Assembly (NCBI RefSeq): GCF_021044565.1
Contig: NZ_CP087997.1
Location: forward strand, 4,154,001-4,218,000
DNA: 64,000 nt
Source: Subtercola endophyticus
Lineage (GTDB): Bacteria > Actinomycetota > Actinomycetes > Actinomycetales > Microbacteriaceae
Direction of reading: 5' to 3'
Made by a program: the position numbers and the translations under genes. The first letter of the stretch is position 1, and each line of letters opens with the position of its first letter. Below are positions 41,805 to 51,121 of the stretch, one piece after another. The notes under the pieces were generated by a model, which was not told the origin of the DNA, made no database searches, and was given only the letters and a program-made list of their open reading frames with translations.

Positions 41805-44312
41805 ATGAAGCGCGGACAGTTCCGGGTGCTGCTCGGCGCAGCACCCGGGGTCGGCAAGACCTACACGATGCTCGAAGAAGGTCGGCGCCTGAAGGGTGAC
41901 GGCAAAGACGTGGTCGTCGCCGTGGTCGAAACCCATGGCCGCAAAGGCACCGCGAGCATGCTGTTGGGCCTCGAAGTCGTTCCGCGCACGACCAGCGTGC
42001 ACCGGGGTGTCGAGCTGACCGAGATGGATCTCGATGCGGTTCTGGCTCGAAAGCCCGATATCGCCTTGGTCGACGAACTCGCGCACACCAACGCCCCGGG
42101 GTCGACCCACGAGAAGCGCTGGCAAGACGTCGAGGCGCTGCTTGCCGCGGGCATCAGCGTGATCTCCACCGTGAACATTCAGCACATCGACTCGCTCACC
42201 GACGTGGTCGAGCAGATCACCGGAGCACCGCAGCGCGAGAACGTACCCGACAGCGTGCTGCGTTCCGCCGACCAGATCGAAGTCGTCGACCTCGCACCCC
42301 AAGCCTTGCGCGACCGGCTCGCCGGTGGATTCGTCTACCCTGCGACCCGCATCGATGCCGCTCTCTCGAACTACTTTCGCCTCGGCAATCTCACTGCCTT
42401 GCGTGAGCTCGCCCTGTTGTGGCTGGCCGACGAGGTCGACAGCGCGCTGAAGTCGTACCGCACCGAACACGGCATCAACAACAAATGGGAGGCTCGCGAA
42501 CGAGTCGTGGTCGCACTCACCGGCGGTCCTGAAGGTGAGACTCTCATTCGTCGCGGGGCTCGCATCGCCGCCCGAACGACGGGCGGAAAGCTTCTCGTCG
42601 TGCACGTCAGCAGCAACGACGGGCTGCGCGACGCCAACCCCGCAGCGCTGCTCAACCAACGCGCTCTCGTCGATTCCCTGGGCGCAACCTATCACCAGGT
42701 CGTCAGCGATGACATTCCCCGCGGCCTCGTGGACTTCGCACGGGCCGAGAACGCAACCCAACTCGTCATCGGTGTCAGCCGCCGCAGCCGCCTCAGCGCA
42801 GCACTCACCGGGCCGGGTATCGGTGCCACGGTCATCCGGGAGTCCGGCGACATCGATGTGCACATCGTCACTCACGCTGCAGCAGGTGGTCGGTTCGCGC
42901 TGCCCCGACTCGGCGGCGCACTCACGCTTCGGCGCCGCATTCTGGGACTCGCGATAGCGCTTGTCGGCGGCCCGCTTCTCACGTGGATTCTGGTCGCCCT
43001 GCGCACCAAGGACTCCATCACGAGCGATGTTCTGGCGTACCAACTGCTGGTCGTCGTCGTCGCGCTGATCGGCGGATTCGGGCCCGCGCTGTTCGCTGCC
43101 CTGCTCTCTGGGCTGACCCTGGACTTCTTCTTCGTCGAACCCTTCTACACCGTGACCGTCACCGAACCGGCGCACCTGTTCGCTCTCGGGCTCTACGTCG
43201 TGAACGCTGTACTCGTCAGCGCCGTCGTCGACCTCGCCGCCCGCCGATCGCGCGCTGCCAGACGCGCGGGTGCCGAATCCGAACTGCTTGCCACGGTCGC
43301 CGGGAGTGTCGTGCGTGGGCAAGACGCCCTGCAGGCACTCGTCACCCGCACCCGCGAGGCCTTCAACCTCAGTGCCGTTCGCCTCATCGTCGACGGCGAA
43401 CCGACACACACCGACGGCGAGTGCGCGCCGACAGACAAGATCACGAACATCGACATCGGCGGCGGTGCCACGCTCGAGCTGCACGGCGCCGACTTGGCCG
43501 CCTCAGAACGACGCCTCCTCACGGTGATCGCCACGCAGATCGGGGCCGCCCTGGAGTACAGCGACCTCGCCCAAACGGCACAAGAGGTCGAACCTCTGGC
43601 TCAGGCCGATCGGGTCAGAAGCGCCCTTCTCGCCGCCGTCGGCCACGACCTCAGAAGGCCGCTCACTGCAGCGACCGCCGCCGTCAGCGGCCTGCGCGCA
43701 ACCGATGTGAAACTCACCGATGCAGACCGCAACGAACTGCTCAGCACCGCCTCCGAGAGCCTGGACACCCTGTCGCTTCTCGTGACCAACCTGCTCGACG
43801 TCAGCCGGCTGCAGGCCGGCGTTCTCGCCGTCTTCCTCACTCCCGTCGACATCGGCGACATCGTGCTCCCTGCTCTCGACGAACTCGGCCTGAGCCCTTC
43901 GACAGTCGAACTCGACCTCCCCGAAACGATCAAGCCCGTCAGCGCCGACCACGGCCTGCTCCAACGGGTCATCGTCAACCTGCTTTCGAACGCCGTGCGG
44001 TACTCACCGGCAGGCAAGCGGGTACTGATCTCCGCGAGCGAATTCGGGGGCACCGTCGAAATACGAATCGCGGACCAAGGCCCCGGCGTACCCGCCGAAC
44101 GCTGGGACGACATCTTCGTACCCTTCCAGCGCCTCGGCGACACCGACAACCTCACCGGCCTCGGCCTCGGGCTTGCCCTGTCGAAAGGGTTCATCGAAGG
44201 CATGGGCGGCACCCTCGAGGCCGAAGACACTCCTGGCGGCGGCCTCACCATGGTCATCGCACTACCCGAAGCGCACACCTCGTCCACCCCCGTCCCGGAG
44301 CTGGTTCCATGA
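41805..44312 (+). CDS. kdpD: Sensor histidine kinase KdpD
   Basis: An 835-residue sensor kinase. The N-terminal KdpD domain has Walker A GAAPGVGKTYTML and ALVDELAHTNAPGS. A universal-stress-type domain, four transmembrane helices of the DUF4118 type (around residues 375-475), a GAF-like region and the HisKA domain (AVGHDLRRPLTAATAA, with the phospho-His) follow, then HATPase with NLLSNAVRYSP and GLGLGLALSKGF. It senses low K+ or turgor stress and controls KdpE. The ATG overlaps nothing but follows kdpC by 2 bases; its stop overlaps kdpE. Confidence 0.97.
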   Translation: MKRGQFRVLLGAAPGVGKTYTMLEEGRRLKGDGKDVVVAVVETHGRKGTASMLLGLEVVPRTTSVHRGVELTEMDLDAVLARKPDIALVDELAHTNAPGSTHEKRWQDVEALLAAGISVISTVNIQHIDSLTDVVEQITGAPQRENVPDSVLRSADQIEVVDLAPQALRDRLAGGFVYPATRIDAALSNYFRLGNLTALRELALLWLADEVDSALKSYRTEHGINNKWEARERVVVALTGGPEGETLIRRGARIAARTTGGKLLVVHVSSNDGLRDANPAALLNQRALVDSLGATYHQVVSDDIPRGLVDFARAENATQLVIGVSRRSRLSAALTGPGIGATVIRESGDIDVHIVTHAAAGGRFALPRLGGALTLRRRILGLAIALVGGPLLTWILVALRTKDSITSDVLAYQLLVVVVALIGGFGPALFAALLSGLTLDFFFVEPFYTVTVTEPAHLFALGLYVVNAVLVSAVVDLAARRSRAARRAGAESELLATVAGSVVRGQDALQALVTRTREAFNLSAVRLIVDGEPTHTDGECAPTDKITNIDIGGGATLELHGADLAASERRLLTVIATQIGAALEYSDLAQTAQEVEPLAQADRVRSALLAAVGHDLRRPLTAATAAVSGLRATDVKLTDADRNELLSTASESLDTLSLLVTNLLDVSRLQAGVLAVFLTPVDIGDIVLPALDELGLSPSTVELDLPETIKPVSADHGLLQRVIVNLLSNAVRYSPAGKRVLISASEFGGTVEIRIADQGPGVPAERWDDIFVPFQRLGDTDNLTGLGLGLALSKGFIEGMGGTLEAEDTPGGGLTMVIALPEAHTSSTPVPELVP

Positions 44313-45031
44313 AAATCCTCGTCGCCGACGATGACCCTCAAATCCTCCGTGCCCTCAAGGTCACCCTCCGAGCCCGCGGCTACGACATCGTGACCGCCTC
44401 CGACGGCACTGAAGCACTCAACCGCGCCATCGAACACCACCCCGACCTCGTCATGCTCGACCTCGGCATGCCGAACCTCGACGGAGTCGAGGTCATCCAC
44501 GGCCTTCGCGGCTGGAGCGAAGTGCCCATCCTCGTCGTCTCCGGCCGCACCGGTGAAGCCGACAAGGTCGAAGCCCTCGACGCCGGCGCCGACGACTACG
44601 TCACCAAACCGTTCTCCATCGACGAACTCCTCGCCCGGATCCGAGCCCTCACCCGTCGAAGCCCCACCTCGGAAGACTCTCCCGCCATCCGATTCGGAAC
44701 GGTCACTGTCGACCTGCTGGCCAAGAACGCCTATCACGGCACGGCGGAAGCCCCCGAGATCATCCGGCTGACGCCGACCGAGTGGGCCATCCTCGAAGTT
44801 CTGCTGCGAAACCCGGGCAAACTCATCACGCGAGATGCGCTGCTCACTCACGTCTGGGGTGCACACCACTCGAATGACAGCGGGTACCTGCGTGTTTATA
44901 TCGCGCAGCTCCGAAAGAAGCTCGAACCCCAACCTTCGCAGCCCCGGTACCTGATCACGGAATCGGGAATGGGTTATCGGTTCACACCGGATCGCAGCGA
45001 CATCACGACATCGTACGAAGAAGTTCCGTAA
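44309..45031 (+). CDS. kdpE: Response regulator KdpE
   Basis: A 240-residue OmpR-type regulator. The receiver has DDDPQ acidic pocket, phospho-acceptor Asp in LVMLDLGMPNLDG, and YVTKPFS lysine; the C-terminal winged helix shows RLTPTEWAILEVLLRNPGKLITRDALLTHVWG and YLRVYIAQLRKKLE. The ATG overlaps the kdpD stop by 4 bases (ATGA). It should activate the kdpFABC promoter upstream of 37150 when phosphorylated. A short acidic tail completes the protein. Confidence 0.96.
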   Translation: MKILVADDDPQILRALKVTLRARGYDIVTASDGTEALNRAIEHHPDLVMLDLGMPNLDGVEVIHGLRGWSEVPILVVSGRTGEADKVEALDAGADDYVTKPFSIDELLARIRALTRRSPTSEDSPAIRFGTVTVDLLAKNAYHGTAEAPEIIRLTPTEWAILEVLLRNPGKLITRDALLTHVWGAHHSNDSGYLRVYIAQLRKKLEPQPSQPRYLITESGMGYRFTPDRSDITTSYEEVP

Positions 45032-45155
45032 AGAAACCCCCGAACCCCGTTCGATTCCGCTCCTGGATCCGGCCGCGTATTAAGTGCGTCAAGATAGCGC
45101 ATGAAGACCGTGAAGATCGAACACCTGACCGTGGGCGTTGCCTAGCGTGGCAGGT

Positions 45156-45707
45156 ATGACCATGCATCCTCATCTTCAAACAGGCATCCCCGCCGATTCT
45201 GCAGCCCGACTGCTCGCTCGGGCGGCACGCCGAATCAGCGAAGGGCCGCACCTGTGGGGCGCGATCGATGTCACCCCCACCGGCCGCACGTCGTACTGCC
45301 GAACGCGACTGACCGTCTACCCGCCCGGAACGAACGCGGCCGAGCGCCGCGCTCTGCGTTTCTACCGCAACTGGCCCGTCGCGGGAGCGGTGCTCGCACT
45401 GTTCCTCTTTCTCGCCCTCGCCGAAATGCCCGCTCTCGTCGTCACCAGCATCGCTATCAGCGTCTACGCCGCGGGTATCTGGGCCGGGCACGCGGCCACA
45501 CGGTCCCTTCGCCCGCACGTGCGACGCCTCACCGTCCTGACGGCAGCAACCGGACAGCACTTCGAGACGCTCGGCGACATCGCCTTCTTCCAGGCCGCGA
45601 CAGACCAACTTCGCGCCATGGACAAGCTCAATGACCACGGGCTGCTCAGCGCAGCAGAATACGAAAGCTACTGGGCCGAAATCTACGACGCACTGCCGGC
45701 CGCGTAG
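45156..45707 (+). CDS. Two-helix membrane protein, DUF6611-like
   Basis: A 183-residue protein with an N-terminal soluble part (ARRISEGPHLWGAIDVTPTGRTSY...) and two hydrophobic segments (residues 75-115: WPVAGAVLALFLFLALA, then VVTSIAISVYAAGIWAGHA). The C terminus is helical and acidic. The pattern resembles actinobacterial proteins annotated as DUF6611, but I am not certain. The start is ATG 45156; ATG 45162 is an alternative. It follows the kdp locus in the same direction after 124 bases and may have its own promoter. Confidence 0.5.
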   Translation: MTMHPHLQTGIPADSAARLLARAARRISEGPHLWGAIDVTPTGRTSYCRTRLTVYPPGTNAAERRALRFYRNWPVAGAVLALFLFLALAEMPALVVTSIAISVYAAGIWAGHAATRSLRPHVRRLTVLTAATGQHFETLGDIAFFQAATDQLRAMDKLNDHGLLSAAEYESYWAEIYDALPAA

Positions 45708-45800
45708 CATCTCCCTGACACGCGCGACTGCTCTTCGCTGACAGAAGCCTCGCCGCCCCCGGCGGCCACGAGCAGCTGACCCGACAACTCGGCCCCGCCG

Positions 45801-45830
45801 TTGAGCCCTCGCGATTCGCGCCGTTAGAAT
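45801..45830 (+). promoter_or_regulatory. Probable promoter for the PEGA-like gene
   Basis: TTGAGC (45801) and TAGAAT (45825-45830) are separated by 18 bases, close to the sigma70-type consensus. The gene starts 33 bases downstream at GTG 45863. Confidence 0.5.
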
Positions 45831-45862
45831 GACCTCAGGTACTGGGTTGGGAGACGCCGACC

Positions 45863-46207
45863 GTGGCAGCAACGCTGAAGCTCACGCACAAGGCAATCGG
45901 AGTCGAAGTGCGGCGCCACCCCTACGACGTGGTTCTCGACGGGCAGAACGCCGGGTCGGTCACCATGAACGAGTCGATCGAGATCCCAATCTCACCCGGA
46001 AGTCACACGGTGAGAATCCACAGTGGGCGGGACTCGAGCAAGACGGTAACGTTTGACGCGGGCGACAGCGAGGTGATCGCTTATCGATGTACGGGTAAGC
46101 GCTTCTTGCCGCTCTTTCTCGCTTCGTTCGTCGACCCTGACTTGGCGTTGGTGCTGGTTCCCGAGAATGAGGCCGAGCGCATCGGAGACTTTGGCAACAC
46201 GCCCTAA
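45863..46207 (+). CDS. Small PEGA-like beta-domain protein (114 aa)
   Basis: A 114-residue soluble protein starting at GTG 45863. The middle, HPYDVVLDGQNAGSVTMNESIEIPISPGSHTVRIHSG, has the PEGA-like pattern of a beta-sandwich with a 'v.ldG...g' turn and 'pGsHtvri' strand. The C-terminal third contains a hydrophobic stretch (FLPLFLASFVDPDLALVLVP) that may touch membranes. The function is unknown. The probable promoter at 45801 suggests an independent unit. Confidence 0.55.
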   Translation: MAATLKLTHKAIGVEVRRHPYDVVLDGQNAGSVTMNESIEIPISPGSHTVRIHSGRDSSKTVTFDAGDSEVIAYRCTGKRFLPLFLASFVDPDLALVLVPENEAERIGDFGNTP

Positions 46208-46263
46208 CGGCGACTCAGCCCTAACATGTGAACAGGGTACACATCAGGGAGAGGTGGTCGTCG

Positions 46264-46857
46264 ATGAGGGAACTCGTGCTGAAGATGTCGGTGTCGCTCG
46301 ATGGCTTCGTTGCCGGCACTCGAGCGGATTCGAACTGGCCGTTACGCGCAGGCACTCCGGATTCGGCCGCGTGGGTCTTCGAAACTCTCTCCGGCGCCGG
46401 CGCGCACCTCATCGGGCACCGGTTGTTCGAGGGGTTCGCTCGCCTGTGGCCGACCTCGACCAACCCGATGGCTGCGCCCATGAACGACATTCCGAAGGTC
46501 GTGTTCACGCGACAGGCCACGTTCGATCCGACCTCGTTCAGCGCCGGCGCTGACGAATCGCCCGCCGCCGCGAGCTGGAGCGGCGCGCGGGTCGCCAGCG
46601 GTGATCTCGCCGAAGAGATCAATCGCCTCAAGCACGAGCCCGGCGGCTACCTGCTCGCCCAAGGTGGCGTGGATTTCGGGCGCAGTCTCGTGCACTCGGG
46701 TCTGATCGACGAGTACCGGTTCGTCGTGCTTCCGGTCGCGCTCGGCTCGGGTTCCGGGCTGTTCACCGAACTCTCTGACGAGCTGGATCTGCAGCTGATC
46801 AGCTCGACCGCGTTCGACGGCGGCGCGATCGCCAACGTCTACCGCCCGAAGAGCTAG
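46264..46857 (+). CDS. RibD C-terminal/dihydrofolate reductase-like protein
   Basis: A 197-residue reductase of the RibD-C family. The N terminus ELVLKMSVSLDGFVAG and the later KVVFTRQATFDP, YLLAQGGVDFGRSLVHSGLIDEYRFVVLPVALGSGSGLF segments are hallmarks. NADPH binding is likely; family members act in pterin/flavin metabolism or as stand-alone reductases with unknown substrate. The start at ATG 46264 has GGGAGAGG about 10 bases upstream; the GTG at 46228 is less likely. It converges with the GNAT-AAA+ gene. Confidence 0.8.
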   Translation: MRELVLKMSVSLDGFVAGTRADSNWPLRAGTPDSAAWVFETLSGAGAHLIGHRLFEGFARLWPTSTNPMAAPMNDIPKVVFTRQATFDPTSFSAGADESPAAASWSGARVASGDLAEEINRLKHEPGGYLLAQGGVDFGRSLVHSGLIDEYRFVVLPVALGSGSGLFTELSDELDLQLISSTAFDGGAIANVYRPKS

Positions 46858-46861
46858 CGCA

Positions 46862-48157
46862 TCAGAGGCGGGCGATGCCCTCGATGTCTTCGAGGAAGGC
46901 TTGGGCGACCTCGGCCGAGACGGTGGCCCGGGTGGAGTTGATGGCTTCGAGATAGTCTTCAGTTCGCGGCCCCGAGGCGGGGGCAGAGCCGTCGGGGGAG
47001 ACGGGCGAGAAGAGCGCCTTCTCGAGCGCGCTCTGGGAGGCCTTGCGCGCCGCGTACTCGATGTCGGCGGGCGAGAACCCTTCGGTGCGCTCGACCAGGG
47101 CCGAAAGATCGACCTCGCCGAGCGACTGCGCCGGAATGTAGCGCGCCCAGATCGACTCTCGAGCGGCAGGGTCGGGCAGCCCGATGGGAATCACGTAGTC
47201 GAATCGGCCGTGCCGCAGAAACGCGGAGTCGAGCGAGCGAATGAAGTTTGTGGCGCACACCAGAAGACGATTCGGTTGATCGCGGAACGTCGGGATGATC
47301 TTCAGCAGCTCATTCGTCACGCCCTGCATGGCCGACGGCGGTTCACCCCCGCGTTGCACCGCGATCTCTTCGACTTCGTCGATGAACACCACAGCGTGTT
47401 CGAGGTCGGCGATCTTCGCGAACGTTTCGCGCAGGGCCCCGGCCAGGCCGGCTGGATCGGCAGCAAGGCGCGACGGAAACACCTCGACGAACGACCACTC
47501 GAGTCGTGACGCAATCGCTCGGGCGAACGTGGTCTTTCCGGTTCCGGGCGGCCCGAACAACACCACCGCGCTGGGCGGAACGACGCCGAACTGGTCGGCC
47601 AGATCGCTGTTCGCGAGCGGCATCACGAGTCGGCGCTCGAGCAGTTCTTTCTCTTTCTGCATGCCCCCGATCGACTCCCACAGGCCTCGCGGCAGAATGC
47701 GCCCACCCAATTCGGTGAGGGCGTTCAATTCGTTGCGCTGCACCGGAATGCGCCGTTCGAGATAGCGGAGGTTCTGTTTCGTCTCGAAGCCCTGCTCGCT
47801 GAACGCGTCGACGGGTACCGTGCTGTCGGGCAACAGAACAGAGAGCTTCGAGAGCCCGAGGGGCGCCATGCGTTTCTCGAGCGCAGCAAGCAATCTGCCT
47901 CCGACCCCCTGGCGCTGGTGTTGCGGTGCGGTCGACAAGAACACGATCCAGCCCTGATTGTGAGCCGCTCGGCCGACGGCTGCGCCGATGACGACATCGT
48001 CGATCACGGCGACGACGGCGTGATCCTGCTGGCACGACGCCAGCACCTCGGGAAGACTGTAGACCGGCTCGGTCTGCGACGACCGCATCTCTTCCCAGAG
48101 GTGCAGAATGCTATCGATGTCATCGGGATGAAAATCTCGAATGCGAAAGTGGGCCAC
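46862..48157 (-). CDS. GNAT-AAA+ fusion ATPase
   Basis: About 431 residues with two domains. Residues 1-135 form a GNAT acetyltransferase with HQRQGVGGRLLAALEKR and FSEQGFETK. Residues 165-431 are a AAA+ ATPase: Walker A FGPPGTGKTTFARAIA, Walker B VVFIDEVEEI, sensor-1 LLVCATNFI, arginine finger region SAFLRHGRFDYVIPIGLPD, as in CDC48/SpoVK-type proteins. The start at GTG 48157 has TATGCT 6 bases upstream, suggesting a leaderless mRNA; GTG 48178 is also possible. The combination hints at an ATP-driven remodeller that acetylates its partner. The target is unknown. Confidence 0.8.
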   Translation of the reverse strand: MAHFRIRDFHPDDIDSILHLWEEMRSSQTEPVYSLPEVLASCQQDHAVVAVIDDVVIGAAVGRAAHNQGWIVFLSTAPQHQRQGVGGRLLAALEKRMAPLGLSKLSVLLPDSTVPVDAFSEQGFETKQNLRYLERRIPVQRNELNALTELGGRILPRGLWESIGGMQKEKELLERRLVMPLANSDLADQFGVVPPSAVVLFGPPGTGKTTFARAIASRLEWSFVEVFPSRLAADPAGLAGALRETFAKIADLEHAVVFIDEVEEIAVQRGGEPPSAMQGVTNELLKIIPTFRDQPNRLLVCATNFIRSLDSAFLRHGRFDYVIPIGLPDPAARESIWARYIPAQSLGEVDLSALVERTEGFSPADIEYAARKASQSALEKALFSPVSPDGSAPASGPRTEDYLEAINSTRATVSAEVAQAFLEDIEGIARL

Positions 48158-48219
48158 GAGGGCAGCATAGCGTCGCACGAGCCCCTGCCCGATGCTTCGA
48201 TCGCGGCGCCGACCGCGTT

Positions 48220-49665
48220 CTAGCGTTCTGGGCTGACCGCGCTGACCGCGCCGCCCGGCAGACCGGCTGCGCCGAGGCGGGTCGCGGCCCGCGAACGAGC
48301 CCGCTGTTCATCCATCGCCGCCTCGAAGTCGGCCTGCCAGTCGGGGTGCACGTCGATACCCAGCCGGCGCGCCTCTTCGACGCTCAGCTCTTTCGGAAAG
48401 CCGCTCGTGTCTGAGAGCACGAACACATCGTGGCCGGTCATCGTGCGCCCCGCGAATCCGGCGACCGCTGTAAGCCCGGCCGCAAGGGTGCGCCGAAACG
48501 CCCGTTCTTCTTTGACGAGCACCTCGATCACCTCGGCGCGATGCTGCCGAACCTCGGGGTAGTCATCGGCGTACAGGTCGGCGATCACGGGCACGATCTC
48601 GCCGAAGAAGTTCTCGCTCAGCCCCAGTGCGAGGGCGAACCGGATGGCCCGCCGCAGCAGGCGGCGCATGACGTAACCCTGCTCTTTGTTCGACGGCCGC
48701 ACTCCGTCGACGGCGAGAAAGGTCGCGCCGCGCAGATGATCGACGATGATGCGCATCGACTCGGTCTCATCGACATACGACCGGCCGGTGAGCTGCTGCA
48801 GCTTCTCGACGATGGGCCAGAGCAGGCTGATGCGAAAGACGTCGGAGGAATGGATCGCGGCCGCCGCAATGCGTTCCAGCCCGCCCCCGAAGTCGACATT
48901 GCGGCGGGCGAGGGGTTCGAACGAGCCGTCTTCGCGGCGCCGGTACTGCATGAAGACCTGGTTGCCGATCTCCATGTACTGACCGCTGTCACTCGCGGGG
49001 TGCGCCTTGCCGAACGAGGCGTCATGGTGCTCGGGCCCGAAGTCGTAGAACACCTCGCTGTCGGGGCCGCAGGGGTCGCCGATGGGGGTGCCGTCGAGTG
49101 ATCCGCCGCGCGACCACCAGTTCTCGCCGCCGTCGTAGAAGAAGATGCGTTCGCCCGGGTGCACACCACGGGCATCCCCGTCGGCCTGGCTGCCGATGGC
49201 CGCGATCTGTGCCTCGATGCCGCGTTCGGCGAAGACGGTCTGCCAGATCTGCGCCGCCTCGTCGTCGCGCGGAATGCCGTTGGCTTCGTCGCCGATGAAG
49301 CAGGTCACCGAGAGCCGATACGCATCGAGGCCGACGATGTCGACGAGAAACGTGAAGAACTGCCGAATCTGCTGCTCTTTGAAGTAGTCGCCGAGGCTCC
49401 AGTTGCCAAGCATTTCGAAGAAGGTGGTGTGCCGGTTGTCGCCGACCTCGTCGATGTCTTGCGCGCGCACGCAGGGCTGGCTGTCGGTCAACCGCACGCC
49501 ATCCGGATGCTGTTCGCCCAGCAAATAGGGCAGAAGTGCCTGCATGCCACTACCCGTGAAGAGCGTGCTGGTGTCGGCTGGAACGAGATTGGCGGCCGGA
49601 ATGACCGTGTGGCCACGGCTCTCGAGGTAGTGCAGATAGGAGTTGCGAATCTCGTGGGCGTCCAT
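48220..49665 (-). CDS. Alanyl-tRNA synthetase-related protein, short form
   Basis: A 481-residue protein matching the catalytic and tRNA-recognition domains of AlaRS: RNSYLHYLESRGHTVIPAANLVP, LFTGSGMQALLPYLLG, GDNRHTTFFEMLGNWSLGDYF, GDPCGPDSEVFYDFG and RRLLRRAIRFALALGL. The editing domain and C-Ala domain (about 400 further residues in a full AlaRS) are absent. The normal alaS must therefore be elsewhere. It may activate alanine for another reaction or act as a spare tRNA charger. It neighbours the GNAT-AAA+ gene on the same strand. Confidence 0.8.
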   Translation of the reverse strand: MDAHEIRNSYLHYLESRGHTVIPAANLVPADTSTLFTGSGMQALLPYLLGEQHPDGVRLTDSQPCVRAQDIDEVGDNRHTTFFEMLGNWSLGDYFKEQQIRQFFTFLVDIVGLDAYRLSVTCFIGDEANGIPRDDEAAQIWQTVFAERGIEAQIAAIGSQADGDARGVHPGERIFFYDGGENWWSRGGSLDGTPIGDPCGPDSEVFYDFGPEHHDASFGKAHPASDSGQYMEIGNQVFMQYRRREDGSFEPLARRNVDFGGGLERIAAAAIHSSDVFRISLLWPIVEKLQQLTGRSYVDETESMRIIVDHLRGATFLAVDGVRPSNKEQGYVMRRLLRRAIRFALALGLSENFFGEIVPVIADLYADDYPEVRQHRAEVIEVLVKEERAFRRTLAAGLTAVAGFAGRTMTGHDVFVLSDTSGFPKELSVEEARRLGIDVHPDWQADFEAAMDEQRARSRAATRLGAAGLPGGAVSAVSPER

Positions 49666-49742
49666 GATCCTAGGATTTCACATCGTCGACGTTCACCGGC
49701 CGGACACCTCACTGGGTTACTCTGCGGCGCAGAAGGAGCGCG

Positions 49743-50999
49743 ATGTCGACCAACCCTGCCCTGGCCCGACGGCTCGGACTCGCCGATGCTGTGACCATCG
49801 GCCTGGGCTCGATGATCGGTGCCGGAATCTTCGCGGCCTTCGCGCCGGCGGCTGCCGCAGCGGGCGCGGGGCTGCTGATCGGGCTGGCCATCGCCGCCGT
49901 CGTGGCGTACTGCAACGCGTCGTCGTCGGCCCAGTTGGCCGCGCAGTACCCGACGTCGGGCGGCACCTACGTCTATGGGCGCGAGCGACTCGGCGAGTGG
50001 CCGGGTTACCTTGCGGGGTGGAGTTTTGTCATCGGAAAGACCGCGAGCTGCGCCGCGATGGCCCTCACCTTCGCGGCGTACGCGGCGCCCGTCGGGTGGC
50101 AGAAGCCGACCGCCGTGGTGGCCGTTCTGGCGCTGGCCGCCGTGAACTACTTCGGGGTCTCGCGTACGGCGAGGCTGACGCGCATCATCGTGGTGGTCGT
50201 TCTGCTGGTGCTCGCCCTTGTCGTCGTTGCGGGTCTGTCGTCGGGTGGGCAGCGCTCGGCGGCGGTCGACGCAGGCCTGTTCGAGGGCGGCTGGTACGGC
50301 ATCCTGCAGTCTGCCGGGCTGCTGTTCTTCGCCTTCGCCGGGTACGCCCGCATCGCGACCATGGGCGAAGAGGTGAAGAACCCGCGTCGAACGATTCCCC
50401 GCGCGATCCTGACCGCGCTGACGATCGCTCTCGTGATCTATGCGGTCGTCGCCGTCACGGTGCTGGTCGTGATCGGCCCCACGCAGCTCGCCAGCAGTGT
50501 GGCGCCGCTGGTCGACGTCGTGACAGCGAGCGGATGGTCGTGGGCCACTCCGATCGTGCGCGTCGGCGCCGCCGCTGCCGCGCTGGGCGCACTGCTTGCC
50601 CTCATCGCGGGGATCGGCCGCACCACGCTCGCGATGGCCCGCAACAGCGACCTGCCGCGCTGGCTCGCGGCCGTGCATCCGAAGTACCGGGTTCCGCATC
50701 ACGCCGAGATCGCGCTGGCGGTTGTGGTGAGCATCCTGATTCTGAGCGTCGACCTGCGCGGGGCGATCGGGTTTTCGTCATTCGGCGTGCTGCTGTACTA
50801 CTTCGTAGCCAACGTCTCGGCGTTCACGCAGACCACGGCCGACCGGCGGTTTCCGCGTGCCGTACAGCTTCTCGGCGCGGCCGGCTGCCTGGTTCTGGTC
50901 GTGACTCTGCCGCCGACGGCCATCGTCGTCGGCATCGTCGTGCTGGTGGTGGGCCTCGGCTACCGCCTGATTCGGTTGCGCGTGCTGCAGGCCGGTTAG
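49743..50999 (+). CDS. APC-family amino acid permease
   Basis: A 418-residue inner-membrane transporter with about 12 helices. The family start ADAVTIGLGSMIGAGIFAAFAPAA, the GGTYVYGRERLGEWPGYLAG loop and FAFAGYARIATMGEEVKNPRRTIPRAI are APC/cationic-amino-acid permease signatures. It probably imports an amino acid with protons. The start is ATG 49743 with AAGGAG. It diverges from the AlaRS-like gene by about 78 bases, which could hint at a shared substrate such as alanine, but this is inference. Confidence 0.9.
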   Translation: MSTNPALARRLGLADAVTIGLGSMIGAGIFAAFAPAAAAAGAGLLIGLAIAAVVAYCNASSSAQLAAQYPTSGGTYVYGRERLGEWPGYLAGWSFVIGKTASCAAMALTFAAYAAPVGWQKPTAVVAVLALAAVNYFGVSRTARLTRIIVVVVLLVLALVVVAGLSSGGQRSAAVDAGLFEGGWYGILQSAGLLFFAFAGYARIATMGEEVKNPRRTIPRAILTALTIALVIYAVVAVTVLVVIGPTQLASSVAPLVDVVTASGWSWATPIVRVGAAAAALGALLALIAGIGRTTLAMARNSDLPRWLAAVHPKYRVPHHAEIALAVVVSILILSVDLRGAIGFSSFGVLLYYFVANVSAFTQTTADRRFPRAVQLLGAAGCLVLVVTLPPTAIVVGIVVLVVGLGYRLIRLRVLQAG

Positions 51000-51018
51000 G
51001 GTCGCGGCGACGGTCGCG

Positions 51019-51105
51019 TCACAAATCGCGGCACGGAGTGATGCGCAGCGTCGTGTCGGCCGCGTCGATCTGCGCGGGCTGCTGCGCGGACCACGAACCC
51101 GTCAT
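51019..51105 (-). pseudogene. Small ORF, possible DUF2255 N-terminal remnant
   Basis: ATG 51105, with GGAG 10 bases upstream, encodes 28 residues: TGSWSAQQPAQIDAADTTLR, ending ITPCRDL. The pattern 'W...e...I.AADe.ri.p.R' matches the beginning of DUF2255 proteins, but a stop follows at once. It lies 16 bases after the VIT gene on the same strand. It is probably a truncated gene rather than a peptide. Confidence 0.4.
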
Positions 51106-51121
51106 GTCGGTCTCCTCGAGA

